The position numbers and the translations under genes were made by a program. A stretch of DNA of 64,000 bases from Cercospora beticola. Taxonomy: Eukaryota > Ascomycota > Dothideomycetes > Mycosphaerellales > Mycosphaerellaceae. How positions within the stretch are numbered: the stretch's first letter is position 1; every line of letters begins with the position of its first letter. Below, one piece after another: positions 41,986 through 51,951 of the stretch. The DNA is taken from NCBI RefSeq assembly GCF_033473495.1, contig NC_088938.1, positions 372,001 to 436,000 on the forward strand. Reading direction: 5' to 3'. A model generated the notes under the pieces. The model did no database searches, was not told the DNA's origin, and was given only the letters and a program-made list of their open reading frames with translations.

Positions 41986-43275
41986 ATGGCCTCGACAGCT
42001 GAAGCACTACCGGAAGACCCGCTGAGTCTCTTGCGAAAGACGATCGAGCAACAGCGTCAACCGATTCCGACCACCGATCCAGATCAACCTCAAACCGATG
42101 TCTCTTTGGCGCAAGCGACACATTTGCTGTTCAACTTCGACTCGCCGCAGACCGGACCGCAACACATCTCAGTAGCGCTCAATGCCCCTACTCGCTTCAT
42201 CTCGCCTGCGGCCGGCGATAAACCTCTGGATCTGCGATCAATCTTCTTCTGCTGGCAATGCAAAGACAAGAACACTGCAGACTACCTCACGGCCGTTGGC
42301 GAATTGAACAATGAACTCAAAGAAGCTGGCAAAGATGAGACGGCATCAAACGTGGTGTTCGCGGAGAAGCTGGATCTCAACATGTGGCTCGCAGGCGAAA
42401 TGGGCGAGAACGACAGCGAATACGTCAAGAGCCTTGGAGACAACAAAGCCGACAAAGCAGAATTGGCAGATACCCTGAAACAGGCGCAAGGCGATGCAGA
42501 TGTGGACATGGTGGATGCTGGAAGCGACGAAGCAAAGCGAAGAGACGAAGAAGAGCGTCTAGCAGCAATCTACGCCGCTGAGCGCAAAATGGGCGACCAC
42601 AACACCGTCCTCCGTGGCGTCAAAGTCCAGGATTTCAGCAATATTCGAAAATACACCGCCCTCTTCCTCACAAAGAGCAAACCTCAACCCGGAGCACAAA
42701 ATGCAGCAGCACCTTCTCTTACTGCAAACCCGGCTCTCCGACCTCCAGTCAAACCAACACAATCCGGCCGTCGTCCAGAACCCATCATTCTCCTCTCCTC
42801 ATCCTTCTCCTCCCTCCTCAAAATGCAAAACATCAAATCCTTCCTCTCGGACGGAACCTTCACCCCTCTCTCATCGTCCACCTCCGAAGCTCCGAACATT
42901 CTACACATCACGCGCCAACTCCGCACAATTCACCCAGGGCACTCAACACGTTTCATCCTCGTCGACGACCCATCAAATTTCCGTCCCGACTACTGGAATC
43001 GCGTGGTCGCAGTTTTCACAACTGGTCAAACCTGGCAGTTCAAGTCCTACAAATGGACGAATCCAGCCGAGCTATTCAGCCATGCTTTGGGCGTGTACGT
43101 TGGTTGGAGTGGAGAAGTCATTCCCGACACAGTCAAGGGTTGGGGAAGACAGGTCTTGTCTGTGCAAATTGACAAGGGGACGAACAGATGGAGAGATCGA
43201 GAGGTTGTGGAGACGATTTGGAGTCAAATTGAGGGGAGGATGAGGGCGCAGGGATGGGGGAAGGACGGGAGGTAG
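41986..43275 (+). CDS. CDC73: Paf1 complex subunit Cdc73 (parafibromin)
   Basis: 429 aa, single exon. I chose the ATG at 41986 because the protein then starts MASTAEALPEDPLSLLRKTI, like other Cdc73 proteins; the longer ORF is UTR. The C-terminal Ras-like domain is clear (EPIILLSSSFSSLLKMQNI, FILVDDPSNFRPDYWNRVVA, GQTWQFKSYKW, HALGVYVGWSGE). Cdc73 is part of the Paf1 complex that travels with RNA polymerase II and promotes H2B ubiquitination and H3 methylation. The middle region is variable and charged, as in other fungi. It is convergent with DHODH. Confidence 0.93.
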   Translation: MASTAEALPEDPLSLLRKTIEQQRQPIPTTDPDQPQTDVSLAQATHLLFNFDSPQTGPQHISVALNAPTRFISPAAGDKPLDLRSIFFCWQCKDKNTADYLTAVGELNNELKEAGKDETASNVVFAEKLDLNMWLAGEMGENDSEYVKSLGDNKADKAELADTLKQAQGDADVDMVDAGSDEAKRRDEEERLAAIYAAERKMGDHNTVLRGVKVQDFSNIRKYTALFLTKSKPQPGAQNAAAPSLTANPALRPPVKPTQSGRRPEPIILLSSSFSSLLKMQNIKSFLSDGTFTPLSSSTSEAPNILHITRQLRTIHPGHSTRFILVDDPSNFRPDYWNRVVAVFTTGQTWQFKSYKWTNPAELFSHALGVYVGWSGEVIPDTVKGWGRQVLSVQIDKGTNRWRDREVVETIWSQIEGRMRAQGWGKDGR

Positions 43276-43559
43276 AGTGTCTCGCCTTCAATTCCGGAAA
43301 GGCTGAAGAATTGATGCTTGTGCTTGCGTTCGAGCGAGGGTTGGCGTTGGGGCTGGGAGGGTGGCGCGACTGCAGACAGGGCAGTCTACTGTTGTATTAT
43401 CATCTATCACAACGAAAAGCTTCTTGAAAATCTACTTTCATCATGCCCTCAAAGGTGCATGTCCACGTGCACAACACATCTTTGGTATATGTTTGATATG
43501 TATACAAACGGGACGAACTTCATCCATGGATCTGTACATTTCTCTGCCTCTGTCCCTGT

Positions 43560-45815
43560 CTACTCCTTCTTCCCCTTCCCTCTCAACTCCGCCCTCATCT
43601 CCGTCTTCATCCTCGTAATCGTCCCAACACCACCATACATCATAGCAGTATACACCTGACACACGCTGGCACCCGCATTCAAGATTTGCAAACACTGCTC
43701 GCCATTCGTGATGCCTCCCGTCGCAAAGATAACCTTGTCTTTGACAGGTGGAGCGTCGACCTTAGGCGCTGAGACTTCGGCATATGGATCACTTGTGATG
43801 TGGTTGAATTGGTCTTTGGCTGCTGTAGCGACTGATTGGGCGGTAGAGGATGCCTTGTTGGCGAGTTCGGATGCTTTGGCTTTGGTGTCAGATGTCGCCG
43901 AGTCGATTTGAGATTTCGCTTGAGCTGCGGCGGATTGGGCTTGGTCTTTAGCGGATTCTGCTTTGGCTTTGAATTGTTCGGCACTGGCTCTTGCCTTCTC
44001 CGTCACTTGCTCTGCTTGGTCTTTGGCCTGGGATGCTGCGGATTGCAGTTCTGACTTGGCGGCTTCGGTGCTGGATTCACCGACGGAAATCACCTTCTGA
44101 ACTGCTCCTTCCGCGGCTTCTCTGGGTGAGCTAGCCTTGCCTATTTGCGTCGCATTCTGTGGGGCAGCAGCATCGGTGGGTTGTGTCGCAACTGGACCAG
44201 CAGCTTTTCCGACGTGCTTCGCCGCCTCAGGCTGCTCGGAAGTGTGTCGCTCGGGAAGTTCAATCAGTGGTCGCTTGCTGTCGGCTTCTGCTTCGCTCGT
44301 CAACGGCTTTAGTCGTTGCTGATCGCGGGCGATGCTCTCTTGTGATGCATGCTGTTGGGCATTTTCAGGTGTCGAATCGCCTATTAGACCACGTTCAAGT
44401 GGATCGAGGGGGCTCTGGACTGCCTTCTGTGTGTCTGCAGGCTGATTGTCGTACGGTCCTTGATCGAGCTTCGATCGATAACGCTTGACGAGGTTTAGTG
44501 TTCTCTCAAATATTTGAGGCCCAGAGTATCCTCCGACTTCAGTGAGTGTTCGCACATCGTCTGCGGGCATGACGTATCCCTTCGGTATTGGTTCAGGTCG
44601 CTTCTTGGTCGTGTTTCCAACAATGACTCCATCGACGCCTGATGACCAGACTGCAGTGCAGATTCCTTCTATCTGCGCATCCGAGTCCTCATCTGGCGAC
44701 ACCTTGACCATGACTGCGGGTTTCGTCTTTCGGTCCACAGACTTGGCTGCATCTACGACAGACGAAAGAATAGCTGTCAGCGGCTTTGTTGCTTGTAAAT
44801 CGCGCAGGCCAGGTGTGTTGGGCGACGATACATTCACGACCAGGATGTCGGCGTATTTGGCCAGATGCTCTACGCAGAAGACGTAGTCCGCTGCAACAGC
44901 CGCGATATCGTTATCTGGTGTCGTCTTGTTCTTGGCCACTTGTACTGCCAGTAACTTGCCATCCACCAGACTTCCCGGAGGCACGCCAGCTTCGCCATCC
45001 AGTATCCTCTGCTCTGATTCTGCTTCAAGCCCTAGCCCGTTCTCATATGCAAACTGTCGTACTCGTTCCCGCAACTGTATTGCCATATGCTCCGCTCCTT
45101 GCGAATTGAGGCCGTATCGGTTGATCAAGGCATTCTGACTGGGTATTCGAAAGACTCTGGGCTTAGGGTTCCCCTCTTGCGCCAAAGGTGTCGCGCCTCC
45201 CACTTCCACAATCGCAGGCCCCAACGCAAACAACGCGTCAGGAATCTCAGCATCCTTGTCAATTCCTGCTGATGTCCCCAGCGGATTGTCTAAGATGTGC
45301 CCAAAGACCTCGACCTTCAAATCTCCCAGCGCTTTATCCGCATTTCCGCGTTCTCGTGGAGCTAAGCCAAAGTCGTGCATTGCCTTAATGTATCGGACTC
45401 CAGCATGATGCGCGTCTTCGGCGTCCGGGAACAGTAGGCGAACGAGAGGAGTCACAGCGAATTGGTGGATGCTGGCGCGTGTATCCGTGGCATACGAGTA
45501 GCCGAAGCTCAGCAAGAGGACAAGACCAGTTCCGTAGACATATGCGACGAAACGAGAGCCTGTATTGGCGGTGGCTACTCCCGCCTTGACAGCCTGCGCT
45601 TTCGCTGTGTCTGCTGCCTCTTTTGCCTGTTCACCAGTCGATTGGTATCGTTGTTGCGCATTTCGGGCATGTTGGGCGATTCGAGGTCGGCTGGATTGCA
45701 GCGAAAGTTGGCGCTGCCATTGACGCTGCACGCTTCGCCATTGGGCGCGATTGAGGCCTGCAGACTGCCGCACGAGCGGTGCAGAAGCGCCCAACAGCTT
45801 CTGCGTGGCCAGCAT
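43560..45815 (-). CDS. Dihydroorotate dehydrogenase, class 2 (mitochondrial), with long insertion
   Basis: 751 aa from the ATG at 45815, single exon. It catalyses dihydroorotate to orotate with ubiquinone in pyrimidine synthesis. An N-terminal presequence rich in Arg, Gln and Ser and a membrane helix (VAYVYGTGLVLLLSFGYSY) indicate the inner mitochondrial membrane. Key motifs are NPLGTSAGIDKD, VGGATPLAQEGNPKPR, NRYGLNSQGAE, the class 2 catalytic Ser in VNVSSPNTPGLRDLQ, and FMN binding by VIFATGGI and YTAMMYGGVG. About 240 residues (roughly 455-695) of Ala/Lys/Gln/Glu/Ser-rich repeat are inserted just before VIFATGGI. The enzyme is usually about 500 aa in fungi, so this loop is extra. The frame is open throughout the insertion. 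Confidence 0.95.
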   Translation of the reverse strand: MLATQKLLGASAPLVRQSAGLNRAQWRSVQRQWQRQLSLQSSRPRIAQHARNAQQRYQSTGEQAKEAADTAKAQAVKAGVATANTGSRFVAYVYGTGLVLLLSFGYSYATDTRASIHQFAVTPLVRLLFPDAEDAHHAGVRYIKAMHDFGLAPRERGNADKALGDLKVEVFGHILDNPLGTSAGIDKDAEIPDALFALGPAIVEVGGATPLAQEGNPKPRVFRIPSQNALINRYGLNSQGAEHMAIQLRERVRQFAYENGLGLEAESEQRILDGEAGVPPGSLVDGKLLAVQVAKNKTTPDNDIAAVAADYVFCVEHLAKYADILVVNVSSPNTPGLRDLQATKPLTAILSSVVDAAKSVDRKTKPAVMVKVSPDEDSDAQIEGICTAVWSSGVDGVIVGNTTKKRPEPIPKGYVMPADDVRTLTEVGGYSGPQIFERTLNLVKRYRSKLDQGPYDNQPADTQKAVQSPLDPLERGLIGDSTPENAQQHASQESIARDQQRLKPLTSEAEADSKRPLIELPERHTSEQPEAAKHVGKAAGPVATQPTDAAAPQNATQIGKASSPREAAEGAVQKVISVGESSTEAAKSELQSAASQAKDQAEQVTEKARASAEQFKAKAESAKDQAQSAAAQAKSQIDSATSDTKAKASELANKASSTAQSVATAAKDQFNHITSDPYAEVSAPKVDAPPVKDKVIFATGGITNGEQCLQILNAGASVCQVYTAMMYGGVGTITRMKTEMRAELRGKGKKE

Positions 45816-46196
45816 CGTGCCGGTGTTGGGAAGATTCACTCGTCAAGAAGTTGGATGGAAGCTCTACAAGAAGAGGTCGGAAGAGCTCGCTCGGCCATGA
45901 CGAGTCTTGGCATGTCCGACGTCCGTGCTTGCGGGTTGCATCCTTTCCACTTCCCACCATCGCAACTTTGGGCATCGAAATGTTTACATCGCGAGTCCGG
46001 CGGCATCGAAATCGAATCGAATATCATCAATAATACAGCCTCAGACCGTCAACAGCCGCCGTATGTGTCCAATTCTCCAAGTACCCGAGCCGCAGATGCG
46101 AGAATGCGCCGCCAGCCTCTCGCTTGTTGGCGAGCCCGGCTCAATGTTACACTGCAGCATTCAGCTGGCTCAGAAGTTTGATTGAAAGAAGCTGAG
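45816..46196. promoter_or_regulatory. Divergent promoter region, DHODH and CorA-like gene
   Basis: 381 bp between two divergent start codons. I see no gene or clear motif. Confidence 0.4.
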
Positions 46197-47836
46197 ATGT
46201 TTACAACACTACAACGACAAGACAGTCGGCCGACAGAAATGGCTGCATCATTATATCTGGACAGACTCTCGCTCCTTCTAGGGGGGGACGCCTATGGGCT
46301 GCTATTCTCGGAGTATGCCCGAAAGCCCGAGATTTCAGTGGCAGAAGACTATGGGAAACCGTGCATCTATCCTTTGTACCGCACGTCTGCGCCGGCTATC
46401 GATTCCGGCGTCATATTTGTACAGAACATCGATCTGGACATGATCAGCGCTTTTGGCACGCACTACGATATCGAGCCATTGTTCTTTGCTCATCACGCAC
46501 TGCGGGTACGAGAGTATAGAAGCGACATGAGTAGTGAAGAGAGATTCTCTTTTCTGTGAGTCTGTGTGCACACCAGTCACCCCAACGACACTTGTCTCGC
46601 CTTTCAAGATCACCGAGACCAGCTGTTGGTGCTGAGCGTTGGAACTTTGGGGCAATCTAGCTCACAGTCTACGTGTCACCAACAGGAGCAGAGTGGCGAC
46701 GCGGTTCGCTGCAGATGACGGACTCTCATCATGTCGAAATTGCTGGCATGTGGAGAGTGAGCTCTTAGGTCGTTTCCGCGCAGTGTGCTTTGGCGTACAA
46801 AGCTTCCACAGCATTCTCCGACATCCTGTCATGCACGCTTCGAGCGAAGCCTCTCGGATTTCATTCTGCAAGCTGAAGCCAGATTTATGCAAGTATATCC
46901 ATTCGCTTTCACAATTGCGGCCAAACGTTGATTCTTAAGCAAGTCCTCGTCCTGGTTGACGATCCCATCAACTTTTCCTTCCTCTGGTGCGATCTTGACG
47001 GCTTGAACAGAGACCTGCCTCCACCCAGTCAAGACAGTATTCTCGCGCTTAGTGACCTGATCATTGGTTACTTCACCGGCGAATGGAGCCGAAGATTGCT
47101 GACTTCGATCGACAGCGTTCTGCACAGTGAGGGATGTTCCCCAGGCAGCCGGCCAAATGGCGATATCGAGACTGCCCTTGGCGCACTGTGCTGGCTTCTG
47201 AGCATTGCGTCGCTGAACCCTACGCTAGGGCATGTTTCTGCGTGGGTCAACAGATTGGATTGCGATGCCATTGAGCGCCCGGGTATGGATCTCCTCTCGG
47301 AACTGGGTTCCTGTCGACGAATAATTCATCAGCTGAAAGTTGACATGGAAGCCCGTGAGCGAGTCACTCCTCTGTCTGTCAAAACCTGGGCCCTCCGCAT
47401 ACACGAAAAGTCTGCCCAGGACCTCCAGCCGAATGAAAGCCACCTGACTGCTACTTGGAGCAAGTCCTGGGTCGATCAGTGGACTTCCATTAACGGACGG
47501 GTAGAACGCTTGTCTGCATCGCTCAACGACAGTTTCCAGATGCTTATTGGCGCCATGACTGTACTGGACTCTGCTGCGAACAAGAAACAAGCCGAGCGTG
47601 CGACCATGCTTACGTTGTTGGCTGCAATCTATCTGCCGCTTACTCTGACAACTGGCATCTTTGGCATGAATCTCCGAGAAGTCAATCAGGGTAGTCCACC
47701 GTGGTGGTGGGTGATGATTGTTATGGTGGTACTCCTGACACCGTCGATCATCTTTATGGTATATCTGTTCACGAAGAATCGTCTTGAAACGTTCCGGGAG
47801 CGACGAGCGAAGAGTGAGAGCGACAAGATGGTTTGA
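46197..47836 (+). CDS. CorA-like magnesium transporter
   Basis: Best model: exons 46197-46555, 46661-46756, 46812-46892 and 46940-47836, about 477 aa. The C-terminus has the CorA hallmark: two helices with GIFGMN between them (TLLAAIYLPLTLTTGIFGMN, then WWWVMIVMVVLLTPSIIFMV). Coiled helices precede it (RVERLSASLNDSFQML). The last three exons join in phase, but exon 1 ends two bases into a codon while exon 2 needs phase 0. One extra T in the TTTT run at 46550-46553 would resolve this, so either a base is missing or exon 1 ends elsewhere. The start is the ATG at 46197. Fungal CorA-like proteins of this type often lack proven Mg transport. Confidence 0.75.
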
Positions 47837-48054
47837 TGCAAAGGTTCCTGATGATGAAGAACCCGAGAAATGACGAAACCTGACGTTCGGGACGTCTTTG
47901 ACGCCTCTTAAATTCGCTAATCGAGGACTGGCTCGAATTTATCATTTCGAAGTATCTCAAGTACAGTCTAGTGCATCATCAGGCTCACACTGACTGTATT
48001 GATTGGTTGTGTGGCAAACGGTGACATTTCGCTTGTTACAGCGAATTGCAAGAT

Positions 48055-48704
48055 CTACAGCTTGCTCAAATTGCTCGACACGCCTTGAGGCGGCGACTTA
48101 ATCGAGACCTCCTCCCACCACGGATATATCCTCGGGGCGTTTCTGGTCAATGAATCCTGGAAGTTCGGAAGTTGCTTCTTGAAGAAAGCAGCTTTGAATG
48201 CAGCATGATCACTTGCAATGAATTAGCCTTGACTCTCTGCACAGGTATTGAGAGAGACTTACTTCCCGCCAAACATATCTGCCAGTAGCGGACTGTCCGT
48301 GAGATGAGCAGCTTCGGCAGACCCGCCATTCCGCCATATCAGCTGTCGATTGAGATGGATAGCCATCGGGCTTACGTTTTGCAGAATGTCTCCAGCCAGT
48401 TCGACAGCGCGAGGGAACACATCTTCCGGTTTGGGCAGGAGTTCTGCGAAGAGACCATCCAGCACTTTGGAGTCTGCTGGGAACCGTTTTCCAGTGGCGA
48501 GGAGGTACGTCGCATTACTGTAGCCCACCATCCGCGGCAAGAAGAAGGAACTGCATGACTCCATTGTGAGGCCGATCCGAGCGAACGGGAATCCAAATTC
48601 AGCTTTCGCAGGCGCTAATCTGCGCGAAGTCAGTCACCATGTCTTTTCGTCACAGAAGCACATACCGAATGGCAGCAGCAAGCGTCGAAGTCACAGCCGA
48701 GGTC
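48055..48704 (-). pseudogene. 5'-truncated peroxisomal enoyl-CoA hydratase/isomerase
   Basis: Only the C-terminal two thirds of a crotonase can be read. Exons 48666-48704, 48263-48619 and 48055-48211 join in phase: TSTLAAAIRLAPAKAEFGFP, then FARIGLTMESCSSFFLPRMV, then the C-terminal helices. It ends in SKL, a type 1 peroxisomal targeting signal. The first about 110-120 residues, with the oxyanion-hole AxGAD region, are absent; upstream of 48704 all frames carry stops and the next gene starts 116 bp away on the other strand. It is probably a remnant cut by rearrangement. Confidence 0.7.
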
Positions 48705-48819
48705 GTGCTGTATCACTAATCTTTCGATTATGGATGTTCCATCTCACCCGTGCCAACATCAATATAACAGCACACTTTGCAGGTGAGAAACAGTACTCTC
48801 ATCGCCATCTGGAACAATC

Positions 48820-49695
48820 ATGGCTTCAGAACTACTCGCAAATGTCTACATCTCCCCAGCCGTACCTATGCGGCGGCCTGACGGCCAAGTTGTCGGGACA
48901 TGGTCGCCAATTGCATGTACACTGATCCATGGACCCAAGACAGCAGTTCTGGTCAATGCGCCTTTCACAATAGCAGAGACCGAAGGACTGGCCGACTGGA
49001 TAAGCCAGACACTTGGAAAGAAGAAGTTAAAAGCTGTCTACGTCTCCCATGGTGTTCACGATTTTCTTCTGGGCCTGCCCACACTTCGGAAACGATTTCC
49101 AGATCTCAAGACATATGTTACCCAGACGACGCTGGACGCAATTAAACAAAGCCTGCAATCTAAAGTGCTCGCTGCTTTCTCAGCACAATTTCCAGGACAA
49201 ATCGATCAGCAACCGCCAGCCGATCAAGCCGCTGAGCTTTTGCCTCCAAGCAACGAACTCGAAGTAGACGGACACAAGCTGCACGCAATCACCGCCGGTC
49301 AAGCCGCAGTAGACAACTCAACAATCATCTGGGTCCCTAGCCTCCGACTCGCCGTCTGCGGCACTGTCGTATACGGTTCAGTCCACTTAATGCAAGTAGG
49401 CGCTGCAACGAAAGAGAAACGACAAGCCTGGATCGCAGCTATCGAAAAGGTCGAGCAGCTCGGACCAACAAGTGTTATCGCAGCCCATCAAAAGTCAGGG
49501 GAGATTCCTGGTTTCTGGCATTTACAGCGAACCAAGGACTATCTCAAGACTTTTGGACGACTGATCGAATCGGGCAAAGTTAAGAATGCTAAAGAATTGA
49601 CGGCAGCGATGACGGAGATTTATCCTGATCGATTTAATGCTGGAGCTTTGATTGTAAGCTCGAGGGCTGCTTTTCCGAAGACGAATCGACTCTAA
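48820..49695 (+). CDS. Metallo-beta-lactamase-fold protein with degenerate metal site
   Basis: 291 aa, single exon, ATG at 48820. Fold features include CTLIHGPKTAVLVNAPFTI, then the loop KAVYVSHGVHDFLLGLPTL where the family normally has HxHxDH, and CGTVVYGSVHLM where a metal-bridging Asp is expected. Only part of the His/Asp set remains, so zinc binding and hydrolase activity are doubtful. Proteins of this subgroup occur in many fungi as hypothetical MBL-like hydrolases. It is divergent from the truncated crotonase. Confidence 0.75.
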   Translation: MASELLANVYISPAVPMRRPDGQVVGTWSPIACTLIHGPKTAVLVNAPFTIAETEGLADWISQTLGKKKLKAVYVSHGVHDFLLGLPTLRKRFPDLKTYVTQTTLDAIKQSLQSKVLAAFSAQFPGQIDQQPPADQAAELLPPSNELEVDGHKLHAITAGQAAVDNSTIIWVPSLRLAVCGTVVYGSVHLMQVGAATKEKRQAWIAAIEKVEQLGPTSVIAAHQKSGEIPGFWHLQRTKDYLKTFGRLIESGKVKNAKELTAAMTEIYPDRFNAGALIVSSRAAFPKTNRL

Positions 49696-49788
49696 ATGAG
49701 GGAGAAAGCTGTATCGCTATAATGCTGTTAGACCGCATCGACTTTCGAGTCTGAAACTGGTCCAGCCCAGACTTGTCAAGTCCCCACC

Positions 49789-51358
49789 TCAGCTTTTCTC
49801 GTCCTGGCTCTGCTGAGCACTGCTCAACTCTGCATTCTCCGCCTCCTTTGCCTCCCGCTGATCACGCTTCCATATCAACCACCAAGTCACCACAACACCA
49901 ACAATCGCAGCAGCAATCAACGCGATACTAACAGAATAGCTCACAGTATACCGCGGACCAAACTTGTCTTGATAGATCATCGGCCCCACGATACCCGTCA
50001 ACTGCGCCGAAGCGTTGGTAAAGCCAATCATCAGACCAGCTGTGGTCGTACCTCGCGCAGCTCGAATTCGCTCTGGCCACAAAATCGGCAATACGCCCAT
50101 CGAGGACGCAATTGCTATGGTAACTAGCATGTAGCGACTTACTGCGCCTCGAACAAGGATCAGAGCGATGTAGCAGGCCACGCAGACTATCTCCATGCCG
50201 ATTACTGTCAGCCAGGAACTGACGTAGCCTCGATGGATGAGCCAGCCGAATCCGTTCAAGACGATGAAGCCGAGGGTGTAGCACGCTGTTGACCCGACTG
50301 TCAGCAAAGGGTTCCAAACGAAACCGGAAACTTTGAACTTACGCATTGTCAACAACTGCGTAACCGCAGATCCAGAAAGCCCAAGTTCATAAATCACAGT
50401 CGGCAACACTTTCGCGATACCCCAACCTCCAATCGCATGGCAGATCCAGAGAAATGTGTAAGTGTAGTTTCTGGAGTCTTTGAAGATCTCCTTGACCTCC
50501 GACGAGCTCCAGGTCTTCGCGTTCGCACTCGGCTGAGTCTTCGGTCGGTTGTCAATGACCGCTCGCTTCTCCTCTTCCGTCAGCCAAGCTGAGTCTTCTG
50601 GGTAGTTTGGGAGTGTGAACCATGTGATAATACCCATCAAGACAGCTGGGATACCTTCGAGGATAAAGACCCATCGCCAACCTGCAACACCACCGACGCC
50701 GTTCATGTAAGAGATCGCGAAAGCGAGGAGCCCACTGATCGTTCCGGAGAACTGACCACAAGCGTAGAAGAACGCAATACGCAACGCAGTATCTTTCGCA
50801 GGATACCAGAATGTCAAATGGTATAAGACTCCAGGATAATATCCGGCTTCTGCCAGTCCGAGGAAGAATCTGGTGGCTAATAGTCCAGAGTAATTTTGTG
50901 TTGCGGCTTGACACATTGATACGATACCTTCACAGCAGTCGTCAGCAAATTCGCCTTTCATTTCAAGGATTCGGTTCAGACGAACCCCATGTGATCATGA
51001 TCCGACTCATCCACACCCTCGGCGAAAACCTCTTCAACAACAACGTCGAAGCCGGCTCAAACGCCGCATAAGGATAATAGAAAATCGCAAGACACCAGGC
51101 CCATTGTCCCGAAGTCAAATTTCCGAGTTGCGTCTTAATCCCATCACCGGTTTCGATGTTGATGATAGCGGTGTTTGTGATGTTCGAGGCGTGTATTCGC
51201 ATCCAAAGGTAAACGAAACTGTACCAGTACAGTAACCTGAGGTCGGATTTCTTGTAGGCGGAACGAAGCCGGGCATCGTTGACGGAAGCGGTTTCATTCT
51301 CCGATAAGGACTCCGTGGGTGAGATGGCGTTGACTTGAAGTTCTTTGGTGGTTCCCAT
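49789..51358 (-). CDS. MFS permease, DAL5/anion:cation symporter family
   Basis: Exons 50986-51358, 50343-50927 and 49789-50285; 484 aa with consistent phases (introns of 58 and 57 nt). Twelve helices are expected. Typical signatures are MSRIMITWGIVSMCQA after splicing, TRFFLGLAEAGYYPGV, and GWRWVFILEGIPAVLMG. Family members import allantoate, nicotinate, biotin, pantothenate or other small organic anions; the substrate here cannot be told. The C-terminal tail is Glu/Ser/Gln-rich. It is convergent with the MBL-like gene, 93 bp apart. Confidence 0.93.
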
Positions 51359-51951
51359 GGCGTCGTCGTGTATTCACTTCTTCGCGAACTCAAAAGATCC
51401 GCAGACCTAACAACAGAAACCTGCCTTCCTTATCAACAAACCTTTCCCTCCTCAACAACGCACGATTTCTTCAACTTGCAGTTGCAACATGCAAGTGGAT
51501 CATGACGAATCCCACGACTCGCAGCCAAGTCAACGCCTATCATCTTGGACAGTGGACATTCGGAGCGAACTAAGTCAAAACTGTCGCCGACTCTCAACAA
51601 CTCAAATGCCGTGGACGGATTCCACAGCCTTATCGGTGTTCTCTTCATGCAATTACATGGGGTATGTTGACGCCGGAGATGCTGGTGAGGTTAGAGTGAT
51701 GGAGTGGCAGATTTTCGGGGTTTGGGTTGTTGTGCTTAGACGAAGCTTGCCCCATATGGGATGAGGATGGCGTGCTAGCTAGCTTGTGGAACGCGAACAA
51801 CATGTGCAATGGCAAGGTGAGTATGGGTATACATTCAGCCTCTATTAGATGTTTTTGGCAGTTTGTGTTACACTGTTGCGCCTAAGTGTTCTGGTCCAAT
51901 CGTCCGTGCAAGAACACTCTTCCTCGTCCGGAGTCTCCTAATATTACCACA
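51359..51951. other. Intergenic, 593 bp
   Basis: This is the promoter side of the DAL5-type permease. Small ORFs show no motifs. Confidence 0.5.

Noticed and set aside
46639..46938. Plus-strand ORF of 99 codons between CorA exons
   Set aside because: Its frame cannot be spliced to the CorA C-terminus, while another frame with two short introns joins in phase.
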